DNA of 55,015 nucleotides, from positions 1 through 55,015 of the forward strand of contig NZ_BLAF01000071.1 in the NCBI RefSeq assembly GCF_009687885.1, in the 5' to 3' direction. Origin of the DNA: Acrocarpospora pleiomorpha (lineage in GTDB: Bacteria; Actinomycetota; Actinomycetes; Streptosporangiales; Streptosporangiaceae). The notes below the pieces were generated by a model. The model did not search any database. It was not told the DNA's origin and was given only the letters and a program-made list of their open reading frames with translations. A program made the position numbers and the translations under genes. Numbering within the stretch: the stretch's first letter is position 1; the number at the start of each line of letters is the position of its first letter. Shown piece by piece: positions 1-9,200 of this stretch.

Positions 1-173
1 CGCTGAGCGATCTGGGGCGGTTGGATGAGGCCGAGACTGAGCACCGGGCTGTGCTGGAGTTGCGCCGTCGGGTTCTGGGTGAGGAGCACCCCGACACGCT
101 GGCCAGCCGGAACAACCTGGCGATCGTGCTGAGCAACCTGGGCGGGTTAGAGGAAGAGCCGTCATCACCGTAA
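1..173 (+). CDS. Tetratricopeptide-repeat protein, C-terminal fragment
   Basis: The reading frame entering from the left edge (first full codon at base 3) ends at TAA 171-173 and encodes 56 residues. They contain one Kinesin-light-chain-type TPR helix pair: GRLDEAETEHRAVLELR, then LGEEHPDTLASRNNLA, then the start of the next repeat (LSNLGGLEEE). In actinomycetes such TPR_10/TPR_12 arrays sit at the C-terminus of large NB-ARC or AAA ATPase signalling proteins, so this is probably the end of such a protein. The rest lies outside the window and the N-terminal domain cannot be named. The repeat stops abruptly in a short acidic tail (EEEPSSP). Confidence 0.8.
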   Translation, partial: LSDLGRLDEAETEHRAVLELRRRVLGEEHPDTLASRNNLAIVLSNLGGLEEEPSSP

Positions 174-825
174 AGGTGTGACCGCTGGACATGATGCGTG
201 CAGTGATCATGAGAGTGATGAAGGCGGTCCCCCGGCCGTGATCCGGACATGTATAACGACCCGTCATGCCTGGAGTCCCAGCTATAGCCACAAGGCATAA
301 TTCCGCCGTCCGGGTACCCACATATCGGGGGCCCTCACGAACTTTCCGGTCGCTGACGACGCCCGTCTCTTTGGAAACCTCGCGTCGGCACTTTGCTCGG
401 TCCTCGAGAAGGACAGTCCTATCGGCCTCATGGAGGGGCCCACTCACCTCGGCGATGATGGACGGGCAGTCGCGCTCCGCGGGTCCCCCGATTGGAGGCG
501 AGTCGCTATTCCCGATGGTGGTCATGTCGCTGTGGTCGATCTCAACACGGCGGGTGTGAGGGCGACGCGGGACTAGGAGTCGACGCCTGGGCGCGGACAG
601 TGGTCGGCCTACGTATCCCCTCCGGCTTGGGAACGTCGCCTGGGATCCTGAACCCGCCCTGACCAGCGCAGTGGCCGGGTTGGAGAGGAATGCCCATGTA
701 ACTTTCATCGAGTCCGATAGCATCTTAGTTTGTTTAATTGACATACATAAGTGGGCTTGTTTAGCGTGGCTTGTGGTTGGTTCGGTCCGGGTTTTCTGAC
801 CGGAAGGGACCTGGGAGCGCCATCC
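174..825. other. Region without a confident gene
   Basis: No reading frame here has convincing coding character. A plus-strand frame open from 301 to TAG 574-576 (ATG at 436) could be a decayed gene end: its last 48 codons include GSPDWRRVAIPDGGHVAVVD. It has no family I recognise. Around 725-760 the composition turns AT-rich (TTAGTTTGTTTAATTGACATACATAAG), which is unusual here and could be a promoter or a scar of inserted DNA. Bases 784-811 can pair as a small hairpin (GGTCC...GGACC). Confidence 0.4.
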
Positions 826-863
826 CCACCGGGCGGAGGCACGCGTTGTGGCCCGCCCGGTGG
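826..863 (-). terminator. Hairpin downstream of ssuD
   Basis: Bases 826-835 (CCACCGGGCG) and 854-863 (CGCCCGGTGG) form a perfect 10-bp stem around an 18-base loop. It lies 28 bases past the ssuD stop in the minus direction, so it is probably the end of the ssu transcript. There is no clear U-tract, as is usual in high-GC actinomycetes. Confidence 0.6.
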
Positions 864-891
864 ATCCTTTCTCGGGTGCCGTCAGCAGGGG

Positions 892-2007
892 TTACGCCGC
901 CTTGGGGAGCACGCCGCGATGGCGGAGTTCGGGGAGGACGCCCTCGCCGAACCAGTAGGCCTCTTCCAGGTGGGGGTAGCCGGACAGGACGAACTCCTCG
1001 ATGCCGAGGGCGGCGTACTCCTCGATCAGGTCGGCGACCTCGGCGTGGCTGCCGACCAGGGCGGTGCCGGCGCCGCCGCGTACCAGGCCGACGCCCGCCC
1101 ACAGGCCGGGATGGACCTCGAGGTCTCTGGCCGTTCCGCCCTGGAATCCGGCGTGCAGGGCCAGCATGCGCTGCTGGCCCACCGACGCGCTCTGTCCGAG
1201 CAGTTTCCTGGCCTTGGCGATGTCCTCGGGCGGGATTCGGTCCAGCAGGCGCCCCGCCTCGGCCCAGGCCTCGGCCGAGGAGTCCCGCGTGATCACGTGC
1301 AACCGGATCCCGAACCGCAGCGTACGCCCCTGCTCGGCGGCCAGCCCGCGAACCCAGGCCACCTTCTCGGCCACGGCGGCGGGCGTCTCGCCCCAGGTCA
1401 GGTAGACGTCCACGTGCTTGGCCGCGACCGTCCCCGCCGCCGCGGAGGAACCGCCGAAATACAGCTCGGGCAGCGGTTCCGGCCGCTCGGCCACGGTGGC
1501 GTCCTCGACGTCGTAGTAGTCGCCGGTGAAGTCGTACCCGCCGTTCCAGGCGCCCTTGACGATGGCGAGGAACTCGTCGGTCCTGGCGTATCGTTCGTCC
1601 TTGCCGAGGTGGTCGCCGAAGCGGCGTTGCTCGACGTCCTCGCCGCCGGTGACGATGTTGAGCAGCAGGCGCCCTCCGGAGATCCGCTGGTATGTGGCGG
1701 CCATCTGGGCCGCGAGCGTCGGGGAGAGCAGGCCGGGCCGGAAGGCGACCAGGAACTTGAGCCTGGTCGTCACCTGGGTGAGGGCCGCGGTGACCAGCCA
1801 GGCGTCCTCGCAGTAGGTGCCGGTTGGGGTGAGCACCGCCTCGAAGCCGAGCTGCTCGGCCGAGCGGGCGATCTGCCCGAGATAGTCGATCGTGGGCGGC
1901 CGGTATTCGGACCGGCCGTGCACGCGGGACAGGCCGTGCCCGCCGCCGACGATCGAGCGGCCGTCGCCCGTGGTGGGCAGGAACCAGTGGAATCGCGGCG
2001 CGCTCAC
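892..2007 (-). CDS. ssuD: FMNH2-dependent alkanesulfonate monooxygenase
   Basis: 371 residues. A luciferase-like (LLM class) flavin-dependent monooxygenase that cleaves C1-C12 alkanesulfonates to aldehyde and sulfite with reduced FMN, giving sulfur when sulfate is scarce. The N-terminus APRFHWFLPTTGDGR, the segments GFEAVLTPTGTYCEDAW and GGRLLLNIVTGGE, and the late LSGYPHLEEAYWFGEGVLP are typical of SsuD. The start is GTG at 2007, overlapping the ssuA stop by 4 bases (GTGA); a longer in-frame extension upstream lacks homology. It is the last gene of ssuCBAD. No flavin reductase (SsuE) is encoded nearby, so FMNH2 must come from elsewhere. Confidence 0.95.
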   Translation of the reverse strand: MSAPRFHWFLPTTGDGRSIVGGGHGLSRVHGRSEYRPPTIDYLGQIARSAEQLGFEAVLTPTGTYCEDAWLVTAALTQVTTRLKFLVAFRPGLLSPTLAAQMAATYQRISGGRLLLNIVTGGEDVEQRRFGDHLGKDERYARTDEFLAIVKGAWNGGYDFTGDYYDVEDATVAERPEPLPELYFGGSSAAAGTVAAKHVDVYLTWGETPAAVAEKVAWVRGLAAEQGRTLRFGIRLHVITRDSSAEAWAEAGRLLDRIPPEDIAKARKLLGQSASVGQQRMLALHAGFQGGTARDLEVHPGLWAGVGLVRGGAGTALVGSHAEVADLIEEYAALGIEEFVLSGYPHLEEAYWFGEGVLPELRHRGVLPKAA

Positions 2008-2975
2008 TGGGCGCTCACCACATCGTTGAAGCGCTGGTCGACGAAGTCGGCGAACTTCAGGCTGCCCGGGATCAGGCCTTCCGCGCTGAACGCGTCGGCC
2101 ATCTGCTGCTCGGAGGTCACCACGGCGTCGTCGATCACGATCGGGGTGGCCACCGCGTTGTCCACGGCCGCGTCGGCGACCTCCTGCGGCAGGCCGGTCT
2201 CGGCCGCCCACACCTTCGCCCACTCGGCTTTGTGGTTCACCGACCAGGCGCGCGCCTTGGCCAGCCGGGTCAGGAAGTCGCGCAGCGCGGCCTCCTTGCC
2301 GTCCACCGCGGACGGGGCGGCCACCTGGAAGTTGAGCCCGTTGACATAGCCTTCGCCGTCCACGAGCAGCCGGGCCTTGTGCTGGATGGAGGCCTGGGAG
2401 GTGAAGGGGTCCCAGATCGCCCAGGCGTCGACCGTGCCACCGGAGAACGCGGCCAGCGCGTCGGCGGGCTGGAGATACTGAGGCAGGATGTCGGCGAAGG
2501 TCAGGCCTTCCTTCTTCAGGACCGACAGCAGGTGGTAGTGGGCGGAGCTGCCCTTGGCGACCGCGACCTTCTTGCCCTTGAGCTGGGCGGGCGCGGTGAT
2601 CGGCGAGGCGTCGGGCACCACGATGGCGGCGGCGGCCACATTCTGCCGGTACGCGGCGACCACCTTGATCTTGGACCCCGCGGCGGCGGCGAACACCGGC
2701 GGCGTGTTGCCGACCCCGCCCACGTCGACCGCGCCCGCGTTGACGGCCTCCAGCAGCGGCGGCCCGGAGGTGAACTGGGACCAGGTGATCGTGTAGTCGG
2801 TGCCTTCCAGCAGGCCCGCGGCCTTCAGGAGCGCCTGCGAGCCCGCCTTCTGGTCGCCGACGCGGAGCGTGACCTTCGCGGGCTTGCCGGTCGTGGCGGG
2901 GTCCTCGGAGCCGCAGGCCGTACCGGCGGCGGTGAGGAGGAGGACGGCGAGGAGCCGGCGGGCGGTGCTGATCAT
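2004..2975 (-). CDS. ssuA: Aliphatic sulfonate ABC transporter, substrate-binding lipoprotein
   Basis: 323 residues. Periplasmic-binding-like protein of the NMT1/SsuA type that captures sulfonates outside the cell and delivers them to SsuBC. MISTARRLLAVLLLTAAGTAC is a lipoprotein signal; Cys21 (context GTAC-GSED) would be lipidated, though the lipobox -3 residue is Gly rather than Leu. The ligand-fold segments VTLRVGDQKAGSQALLKAAG, GAVDVGGVGNTPPVFAAAAG, KGKKVAVAKGSSAHYHL and VDAWAIWDPF are characteristic. The ATG at 2975 overlaps the ssuB stop (ATGA); an upstream in-frame extension belongs to the ssuB region in another frame. Confidence 0.94.
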   Translation of the reverse strand: MISTARRLLAVLLLTAAGTACGSEDPATTGKPAKVTLRVGDQKAGSQALLKAAGLLEGTDYTITWSQFTSGPPLLEAVNAGAVDVGGVGNTPPVFAAAAGSKIKVVAAYRQNVAAAAIVVPDASPITAPAQLKGKKVAVAKGSSAHYHLLSVLKKEGLTFADILPQYLQPADALAAFSGGTVDAWAIWDPFTSQASIQHKARLLVDGEGYVNGLNFQVAAPSAVDGKEAALRDFLTRLAKARAWSVNHKAEWAKVWAAETGLPQEVADAAVDNAVATPIVIDDAVVTSEQQMADAFSAEGLIPGSLKFADFVDQRFNDVVSAQ

Positions 2976-3694
2976 GACCTTCCTTCGGGTGCGACGCCGA
3001 GCGCGGTCAGCAGGTCGGCGCGGAGGGTGATGAGCTCGGGGTTGTCCCGGTGCCGGGGCCGGGGGGCCGTCACCGGCGAGTCGTGGGCGATGCGGCCCTC
3101 GTCGAGCACGAGCACGCGGTCGGCCAGCAGCAGGGCCTCGTCGACGTCGTGGGTGACCAGCAGGACGGCGGGCCGGTGCCGGGTCCACAGCTCCACGACG
3201 AGCTGGTGGATGGTGATGCGGGTGAGCGCGTCCAGCGCGCTGAACGGCTCGTCGAGCAGGAGCAGGTCCGGCTCCCTGACGAGGGCGCGGGCCAGGCTGG
3301 CGCGCTGGGCCTCGCCGCCGGAGAGGGTGAGCGGCCAGGCCTGCGCCCGTTCGGTCAGGCCGACTTCGGCGAGCGCGGCGTGCGCCCGCTCGGCTGGCCC
3401 GTCCAAGCCGAGGGTGATGTTAGCCAGGACACGTTTCCACGGCACGAGCCGGGGTTCCTGGAACGCCACCGCGACCGAGTCGGTGACCGTGAGCTCCCCG
3501 CTGACCTCGCGGTCGAGGCCCGCCAGGGCGCGCAGCAGGGTGGACTTGCCCGAGCCGCTGCGGCCGAGCAGGGCGATGAACTCGCCGGAGCCGATCTCCA
3601 GGTCGAGCGCGTCGAGCACGACCCGCTCGCCGAACGCCCGGGTCAGCTCCCGTACGGAGGCCACCGCCTTCACCCCAGGAAGCCGCGCCGCCAT
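2972..3694 (-). CDS. ssuB: Aliphatic sulfonate ABC transporter, ATP-binding protein
   Basis: 240 residues, the usual size for SsuB. Cytoplasmic ATPase powering the SsuC permease. Visible motifs in order: Walker A GRSGSGKST, Q-loop FQEPRLVPW, ABC signature LSGGEAQRASLARAL, Walker B LLLLDEPFSALD, and switch H in LLVTHDVDEAL. The WPLTLSGGEAQR form and the short length separate it from sugar-type ATPases. ATG at 3694 overlaps the end of ssuC by 25 bases, so translation is coupled. Confidence 0.95.
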   Translation of the reverse strand: MAARLPGVKAVASVRELTRAFGERVVLDALDLEIGSGEFIALLGRSGSGKSTLLRALAGLDREVSGELTVTDSVAVAFQEPRLVPWKRVLANITLGLDGPAERAHAALAEVGLTERAQAWPLTLSGGEAQRASLARALVREPDLLLLDEPFSALDALTRITIHQLVVELWTRHRPAVLLVTHDVDEALLLADRVLVLDEGRIAHDSPVTAPRPRHRDNPELITLRADLLTALGVAPEGRS

Positions 3695-4494
3695 GACAGG
3701 GCCCTCCTCTCCAGCAGCCGGACGAGGGCGTCGGTGGCCAGGCCGAGCGCGCTGTAGACGAGCAGCCCGACCACGATCACGTCGGTGCGCAGGAACTCCC
3801 GGGCGTCGTTGATCATGTATCCGAGCCCGGCGGTGGCGTTGACCTGCTCGGCCACGATGAGCGCCAGCCAGGCCACGCCCAGGCTCTGCCGCAACCCGAC
3901 GAGCGTCTGGGGGAGCGCGCCCGGCAGCACGATGTGCCGGATCAGCGCGGCTCGCCCGAGTTTCAGGGTGTGGGCGACCTCGGCGAGCTTGCCGTCCACG
4001 CCGCGGATGCCGGCGAAGGTGTTCAGGTAGAGCGGGAAGGACACGGCCAGGGCGACCAGCAGGACCTTCGGGGTCTCGCCGATCCCGAACCAGAGGATGA
4101 ACAGCGGGATGAGCCCGAAGAACGGCAGCGCCCGCAACATCTGCATGAGCGGGTCGACCGCGTTCTCGCCCGGCCGGCTCAGCCCGGCGACCAGGGCCAG
4201 CAGGATCCCGGCCGCCGCGCCCGCCGCGAACCCGAGCAGCACGCGCTGCAGCGACACGCCGACGGCCGTCGGCAGGACCCCGGACTGGACCAGGTCGGCG
4301 GCGGTGGCGGCGATGGTGGCGGGAGCCGCCAGCAGCCGCGGCGGCAATAATCCGGTGCTGCTGGCGACCTGCCAGATCACGATGACCGCGACCGGGCTGA
4401 GCCAGCGTTGCCAGGCTTTCCCGGACGTCCGGGACGGCCGAGGCCGGGAACGCGGCCTGGCGTCGGCCGGGGCCTCCAGTTCGATGACGGACAT
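3670..4494 (-). CDS. ssuC: Aliphatic sulfonate ABC transporter, permease
   Basis: 274 residues. BPD_transp_1-type inner-membrane permease. After a basic N-terminus (RPRSRPRPSRTSGKAWQRW) there are about six hydrophobic segments, e.g. LSPVAVIVIWQVASS, LGFAAGAAAGILLALVAG and FFGLIPLFILWFGIG. The EAA-type cytoplasmic loop reads VGLRQSLGVAWLALIVAEQV, the site that docks onto SsuB. First gene of the operon; its promoter should lie in 4495-4600. Confidence 0.93.
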   Translation of the reverse strand: MSVIELEAPADARPRSRPRPSRTSGKAWQRWLSPVAVIVIWQVASSTGLLPPRLLAAPATIAATAADLVQSGVLPTAVGVSLQRVLLGFAAGAAAGILLALVAGLSRPGENAVDPLMQMLRALPFFGLIPLFILWFGIGETPKVLLVALAVSFPLYLNTFAGIRGVDGKLAEVAHTLKLGRAALIRHIVLPGALPQTLVGLRQSLGVAWLALIVAEQVNATAGLGYMINDAREFLRTDVIVVGLLVYSALGLATDALVRLLERRALSWRRGFLG

Positions 4495-4600
4495 AGGCGA
4501 ACCTCACAAGCGCGGGGCACTGTCGCTTCAGGGTTACCTATATTTCCTACCAAGTCAATCGGGTAATCTCCAGGCCGGTCACCCAGCCGGAGATGATCTC
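4495..4600 (-). promoter_or_regulatory. ssu leader with AT-rich candidate promoter, and NRPS-end hairpin
   Basis: Between ssuC and the NRPS-side gene upstream. On the minus strand an AT-rich stretch contains TTGACT (4558-4553) followed by TGGTAGGAAATATAGGTAAC. The -35-like hexamer is good but no -10 at canonical spacing is clear, as expected for an activator-dependent sulfur-starvation promoter. Bases 4566-4571 (ATCTCC) and 4589-4594 (GGAGAT), extended by GGC/GCC, form a hairpin just past the stop of the condensation-like gene, so it may end the NRPS transcript. Confidence 0.45.
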
Positions 4601-6202
4601 TCAGCGCCCGTTGCCTTCGGTCAGACGGAGCTGGTCCTCCCAGCGCTCACCCGGCGCGGGCGAGGACGCGCAGATGGTGTAGTGATGCGGGGCGATGGCG
4701 GACATGCGCCCCGGAAGGGCGGCCAGGCAGGCGCTGTGCAGCTCCTCCGGCGTGGTGTTCGCCGTCGTGTACGCCACGAGCCGCGCCCCCAGTACCTCAT
4801 CGGGCACCGCCACGACCTCCGAGCCCGGCGGAAGCAGCCGGCGCACCTCCGCCAGATCGGTCCAGCAATTGTCGGACCTGACCCAGTTGTGGTCGCGGGG
4901 GAGCGGCGTGACGGCGAGTTCGGCGAGCGGGACGTCCCGGGTGGCCGCGTCGATGAGCAGGCGGGCCATGCCCTCGCCGACGGCTTGCGAGTCCGCGCGA
5001 GGGATGACACGCGGATCGGCCCAGAGCGTGACGTCGAACTCGCCCTCGAGCCGGTTGACCCACAGGGACAGCCGGGTCGGCAGCGTCGCCTCCGGCAGCC
5101 AGGTCGAATGCACGCCGTCGTCGGCACGGCTCACACGCCCGCCCTGGCCGGGCACGCTCATGTCGTTGAAGACGACATCCCTGGCGAAGAACACGCCACG
5201 GTCGCGCTGCACGGTCTCCATGACGCGGATCAGGGCGGCGGCGTCGAACCTGCTGTTCTGGTACGCGGCGAGCGTGACCGTCCGCACCCCCCGCAGCACG
5301 CCGTCGAACGTTCCGGCGCTGAGATCCACGGGGACCAGGGCATCCTGGGCCAGCGGCCCCACGTACTCGCGGAGGTCCGGGCGGAACCTGTTCGCCGAGA
5401 TGGACAGGACGGGCACCACGGAAGCGCCGCCGCGCAGGCCGAGGAGCGTGGCCAAGGCCGCGAGGGTGGCCGCCGACGCGCTCACGCCGGTGCGCGCGGT
5501 GATCCGGCGCAGGGCGCGGGCGGCGGCGGCCGAGCGTACGCGCAGGCGGGGGAGCAGCCATTCGGTGCCGGTGTCGTCCACGGAGACCGTCAGGGTGGAG
5601 CGGGGGATGCAGCGCAGGTGGCCTTCCCAGTAGCGCAGCGCGGCCTCGGCGCGGCGCAGGCTGGCCGGGCTGCGCTCGCTCGCGGCCACGTCCAGCGGCT
5701 GCGGGGCGGTCACCGGGGGGAGGGGTTTGCCCAGGATGAGGGCGTCCCATTCGGCCAGCAGCACCGCCAGGCCAGCCGCGTCCACGACGCTGTGGGTGGT
5801 CACCAGGACGACCTGGTGGGGGACACCGCCGCAAGTGACGGCCGCGACTCGGAACGGCACCTCGGAATCCAGGGCGAACCGCGTTCCCTGGAGTTCGCGG
5901 GCGAGCTCCTCGGCGGTCTCCTCCGGGGTGGCGGAGTCGCGGACCGGGATGGCCAGCTCGCCGGTGGCGAGCACGTGCTGGGTGTCGTCGTGGACGAGGG
6001 TGCGCAGCGACTCGTGCCGGGACATCAGCTGGCCGGCCGCCTCGGCCAGCGCGGCCAGCGTCGTCTCCGGCGGGAGGGGGCGTACGGCGCGGTAGTTCAT
6101 GTGCTCGGGCGGGTCGGTGAGCACGCAGCGGACCATGTTCGCCTGGCCCATCGTCAGCGGTCCTGTGCGCGCCTCCGCCGCGCGGAAACGGGCGATGATC
6201 AT
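4601..6202 (-). CDS. Free-standing condensation-domain-like protein with adenylation C-subdomain remnant
   Basis: 533 residues. The first ~430 follow the NRPS condensation fold: LTMGQANMVRCVL as the opening motif, RHESLRTLVHDD (C2-like), and TTHSVVDAAG at 135-144 where HHxxxDG is expected. The second His (137) and the Asp (141) are kept, while the first His is Thr and the Gly is Ala. From about 455 on, PPGSEVVAVPDEVLGARLVAYTT...TPEELHSACLAALPGRMSAI resembles the C-terminal lid of an adenylation domain without its catalytic Lys, as if left from a lost A domain. ATG at 6202 overlaps the NRPS stop (ATGA), so it is co-translated with it. It may catalyse a terminal condensation or release, or be a non-catalytic partner; the sequence does not decide. 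Confidence 0.75.
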   Translation of the reverse strand: MIIARFRAAEARTGPLTMGQANMVRCVLTDPPEHMNYRAVRPLPPETTLAALAEAAGQLMSRHESLRTLVHDDTQHVLATGELAIPVRDSATPEETAEELARELQGTRFALDSEVPFRVAAVTCGGVPHQVVLVTTHSVVDAAGLAVLLAEWDALILGKPLPPVTAPQPLDVAASERSPASLRRAEAALRYWEGHLRCIPRSTLTVSVDDTGTEWLLPRLRVRSAAAARALRRITARTGVSASAATLAALATLLGLRGGASVVPVLSISANRFRPDLREYVGPLAQDALVPVDLSAGTFDGVLRGVRTVTLAAYQNSRFDAAALIRVMETVQRDRGVFFARDVVFNDMSVPGQGGRVSRADDGVHSTWLPEATLPTRLSLWVNRLEGEFDVTLWADPRVIPRADSQAVGEGMARLLIDAATRDVPLAELAVTPLPRDHNWVRSDNCWTDLAEVRRLLPPGSEVVAVPDEVLGARLVAYTTANTTPEELHSACLAALPGRMSAIAPHHYTICASSPAPGERWEDQLRLTEGNGR

Positions 6203-9200
6203 GGGTCGCTCCTCACAGATCGGGCCAGCAGCGCCGCCTCCTCGTCGGAGAGCTCCTCCAGCTCCTCGACCAGCAGCGTCTCCACGGCCTCCGCCAGGGC
6301 GGCAACCGTGGAACCGTCGAACATGGTGCGAATCGGCACGTCCACCCCGGTGATCGACCGGATCCGCGCGATGACCCGCGCCGCAAGCAGCGAATGCCCG
6401 CCAATGGCGAAGAAATCATCCAAAGCGCCGACTTCGCCGACGCCGAGCACCTCGCCGTACACCTCGGCGACCAGCTGCTCCGCGTCCGTCCGCGGCGGCA
6501 CGCTCGCGGCCTGGGTTTCGATCTCCGGGTACGGCAACGCCCGCCGATCCACTTTCCCGTGCCGGGTCAGCGGCAACTCGTCCAGCCATACCCACACAGA
6601 AGGGACCATGTAGGCGGGCAGCGCCTCCGCGGCGAACGCCGTCAGCTCGGCTCGGGTGACGCCGTCGGCGACGACGTACCCGGCCAGCCGGTCTTCGGTG
6701 GCGGTCACCGCGACCTGCCGCACCCGGGGGTGGGCGAGCAGCCGGGCCTCCACCTCACCCGGCTCGACCCGGAACCCCCGGACCTTGACCTGCTCGTCGA
6801 TCCGCCCGAGGAACTCCAGCTGCCCGTCGGGCCGCCACCGGGCGCGGTCCCCCGAGCGGTAGAACCGGGCCCCCTGCTCGCCCCAGGCGATGAACCGCTC
6901 GGCGGTCAGCTCGGGACGCCGCAGATATCCCCGCGCCACTCCGGCTCCGCCGATGCACAACTCCCCAGGAGCCCCTGGCGGCACCGGCACTCCTGACCGA
7001 TCGAGCACCACAACCCGCGTCTCCGCGATGGGCCTACCAATCGGCGGCCGGGATTGATCATCGGCGGGAATCAGGTCGGCCGCCGTGGCGATGATGGTGG
7101 CCTCGGTCGGCCCATACGTGTTGACGACCCGGATCCGCTCCCCGAACCGTGAACGCCACCGGTCGACAGCCGCCGCCTGAACTTCCTCACCACCCAGAAT
7201 GACCAGCCGAAGCCCCTCCGGCCACGCGATCTCGTCGATCTGCCCCACCAGATGGTGCCAGTACGCCGTCGGCAGATCGAGAACCGTCACCCCCTGCCCG
7301 TTCGGCGTGGCAAGAACATCCGGGAGCGTGACTGCCCCATCCGGCAGGAGCTCCAGCGTGGCCCCCGCAGCGAGCGCCGGATAGATCTCCTCAGCGTGCG
7401 TGTCAAAACTCAAGGCAGCGAACTGCACGATCCGATCACCCGGACGAATGCCATACGCGGTTACCATCCACGCGACCCGAGCCGCCAGAGCGGTGTGCTC
7501 GATGAGAACACCCTTGGGAACCCCCGTGGAGCCCGAGGTATAGAGCACGCAGGCTACGCCATCGGCGGCCGTCACGGTGGCTTCGGAACGCATGAAGGCG
7601 ATTCGCTCAGCCGGAAGGGCCGGATCGATCGGAAGATAGGCGGTACCAGACCTCCACGCACCCAGCAACGCCGCGATCCCTTCCGGCGACCGCTCCAGCG
7701 ACACCTCCCAGATCCCCGCGTCCTCCCCGCCACTGGCAACCGCCCCGATTCCGCCGGGACGTTGGACGTTCCCGCCCTTGCCCACGTCTTCCCCGCCACG
7801 GATGACCGCCCCGGTTTCGCCCGTGCGTTGGACGTTCCCACCCCTCCCCGCGACTTCACTGGCGACTGCTCCAGTTTCGCCCGGACGTTGGACGTTCCCA
7901 GCCTTGCCCGCGACTTCCTCACCCCTGGCGACGGCCCTGGCTCCGCCCGGATCTTGGGCGTTCCCGCCCTTGCCCGCGACTTCGCCGCCACTGGCATTTT
8001 CGGCGGTGCCGCCGTTGCCCGGATATAGGGTGCCTTCGCTGCTAGGCCTTGAGACGGTTTTCTCGATCATCTCGCCGAGTTCGCGGTACGTGACTTGGCG
8101 ATCGCCGCAGCTGATGGCGACCAGATCCGGATATTTCTGGATCGAGTTGGTGATCAGGTCGAGGACGGGTCGTGGCGCCGGGAGGTGAGGGCCTTCGGAG
8201 ACTGTCGTGAGGAACGTTTCGTCGGCTCCGGTGAGTAGGGGGAGGGCCGAGAGGGGTTGGGATGGATCGGTTGTGATGGACAGGAGGAGGCGTTCGAGGC
8301 GGGCCGCCATCGCTTCGATCGTCGCCGCGTCGAACAGCGCCGTGTCGTACTCCAGTTGTACGAGTAGTTCGGTGCCTTCGTCGTGCCAGGCCTCAAGCAT
8401 CAGGTCGAATTTGGCCTGTGCGTGCCCGCCTGGGAAGCCCTCGACGGTCAGCCCGGCGAACGGACGGGGGTCCCGGCCGGAGTCCTCGGTGTGCAGGATC
8501 GCCATGGTCTGGAACACCGGCGTGCGCGTCAGGTCGCGTTCGAGCTTGAGTGTGCTGACCAGTTCCTCGAACGGGATGCCCTGATGTGCGAAGGCGTCCA
8601 GCACGCTTGTCCGGGTCGCGGTCAGCAGGTCGGTGAACGCCGGATCGCCGGACAGGTCGCCGCGCAGGACCAGGATGTCGGTGAGGTAGCCGACCACGGA
8701 TTCGAGTTCGAGCGTGTCTCGTCCCGCGTTGGAGGTGCCGACGAGGATGTCGTCCCGGCCGCTGTGCCGGGCCAGCAGCACCTGGTAGGCCGCCAGCAAC
8801 GTCATGAACAACGTCGCACCGTGCCGGCGGCCCATCGCGGTCAGCGCGGCCGCGTCCCCGGCGCTGAGCCGGAAGTCCACGGTGGCTCCCCGCCCGGCGC
8901 TGCCGACGCTTCGCGGGCGGTCCGTGGGCAGGTCGAGCGGCGTGGGATCGGCCAGCCGGTCCCGCCAGTACTCCAGCAGCCCCGCCGTATCCCGCCCCCG
9001 CTGCCAGGCGGCGACGTCCCCGAACTGCAACGGCACCTCGGGCAGCGAACGCCCGGAATAGGCGTCCGCGAGCTCGTCCAGCATCAGATTGAGCGACCAG
9101 CCGTCCCCGAGGATGTGATGCGCCACCAGGCAAAGCACATGATCGTCAGCACTCTGCCGGATCAGCGTCACCCGTATCGGCGGCCGCTCATCCAGCGCGA

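Noticed and set aside
266..559. 97-codon plus-strand ORF
   Set aside because: No homology recognised and Arg/Ser-rich; another frame of the same stretch looks more protein-like, and neither is convincing.
751..2349. 532-codon plus-strand open frame opposite ssuD/ssuA
   Set aside because: Shadow of the GC-biased minus-strand genes; composition is low-complexity (Gly/Arg/Ala) and no motif is recognisable, whereas ssuD and ssuA are clear.
7252..8028. Repeat-rich plus-strand frame over the A2 minisatellite
   Set aside because: Its repeats are the antisense reading of the in-frame repeat of the synthetase; no independent start or ribosome site.
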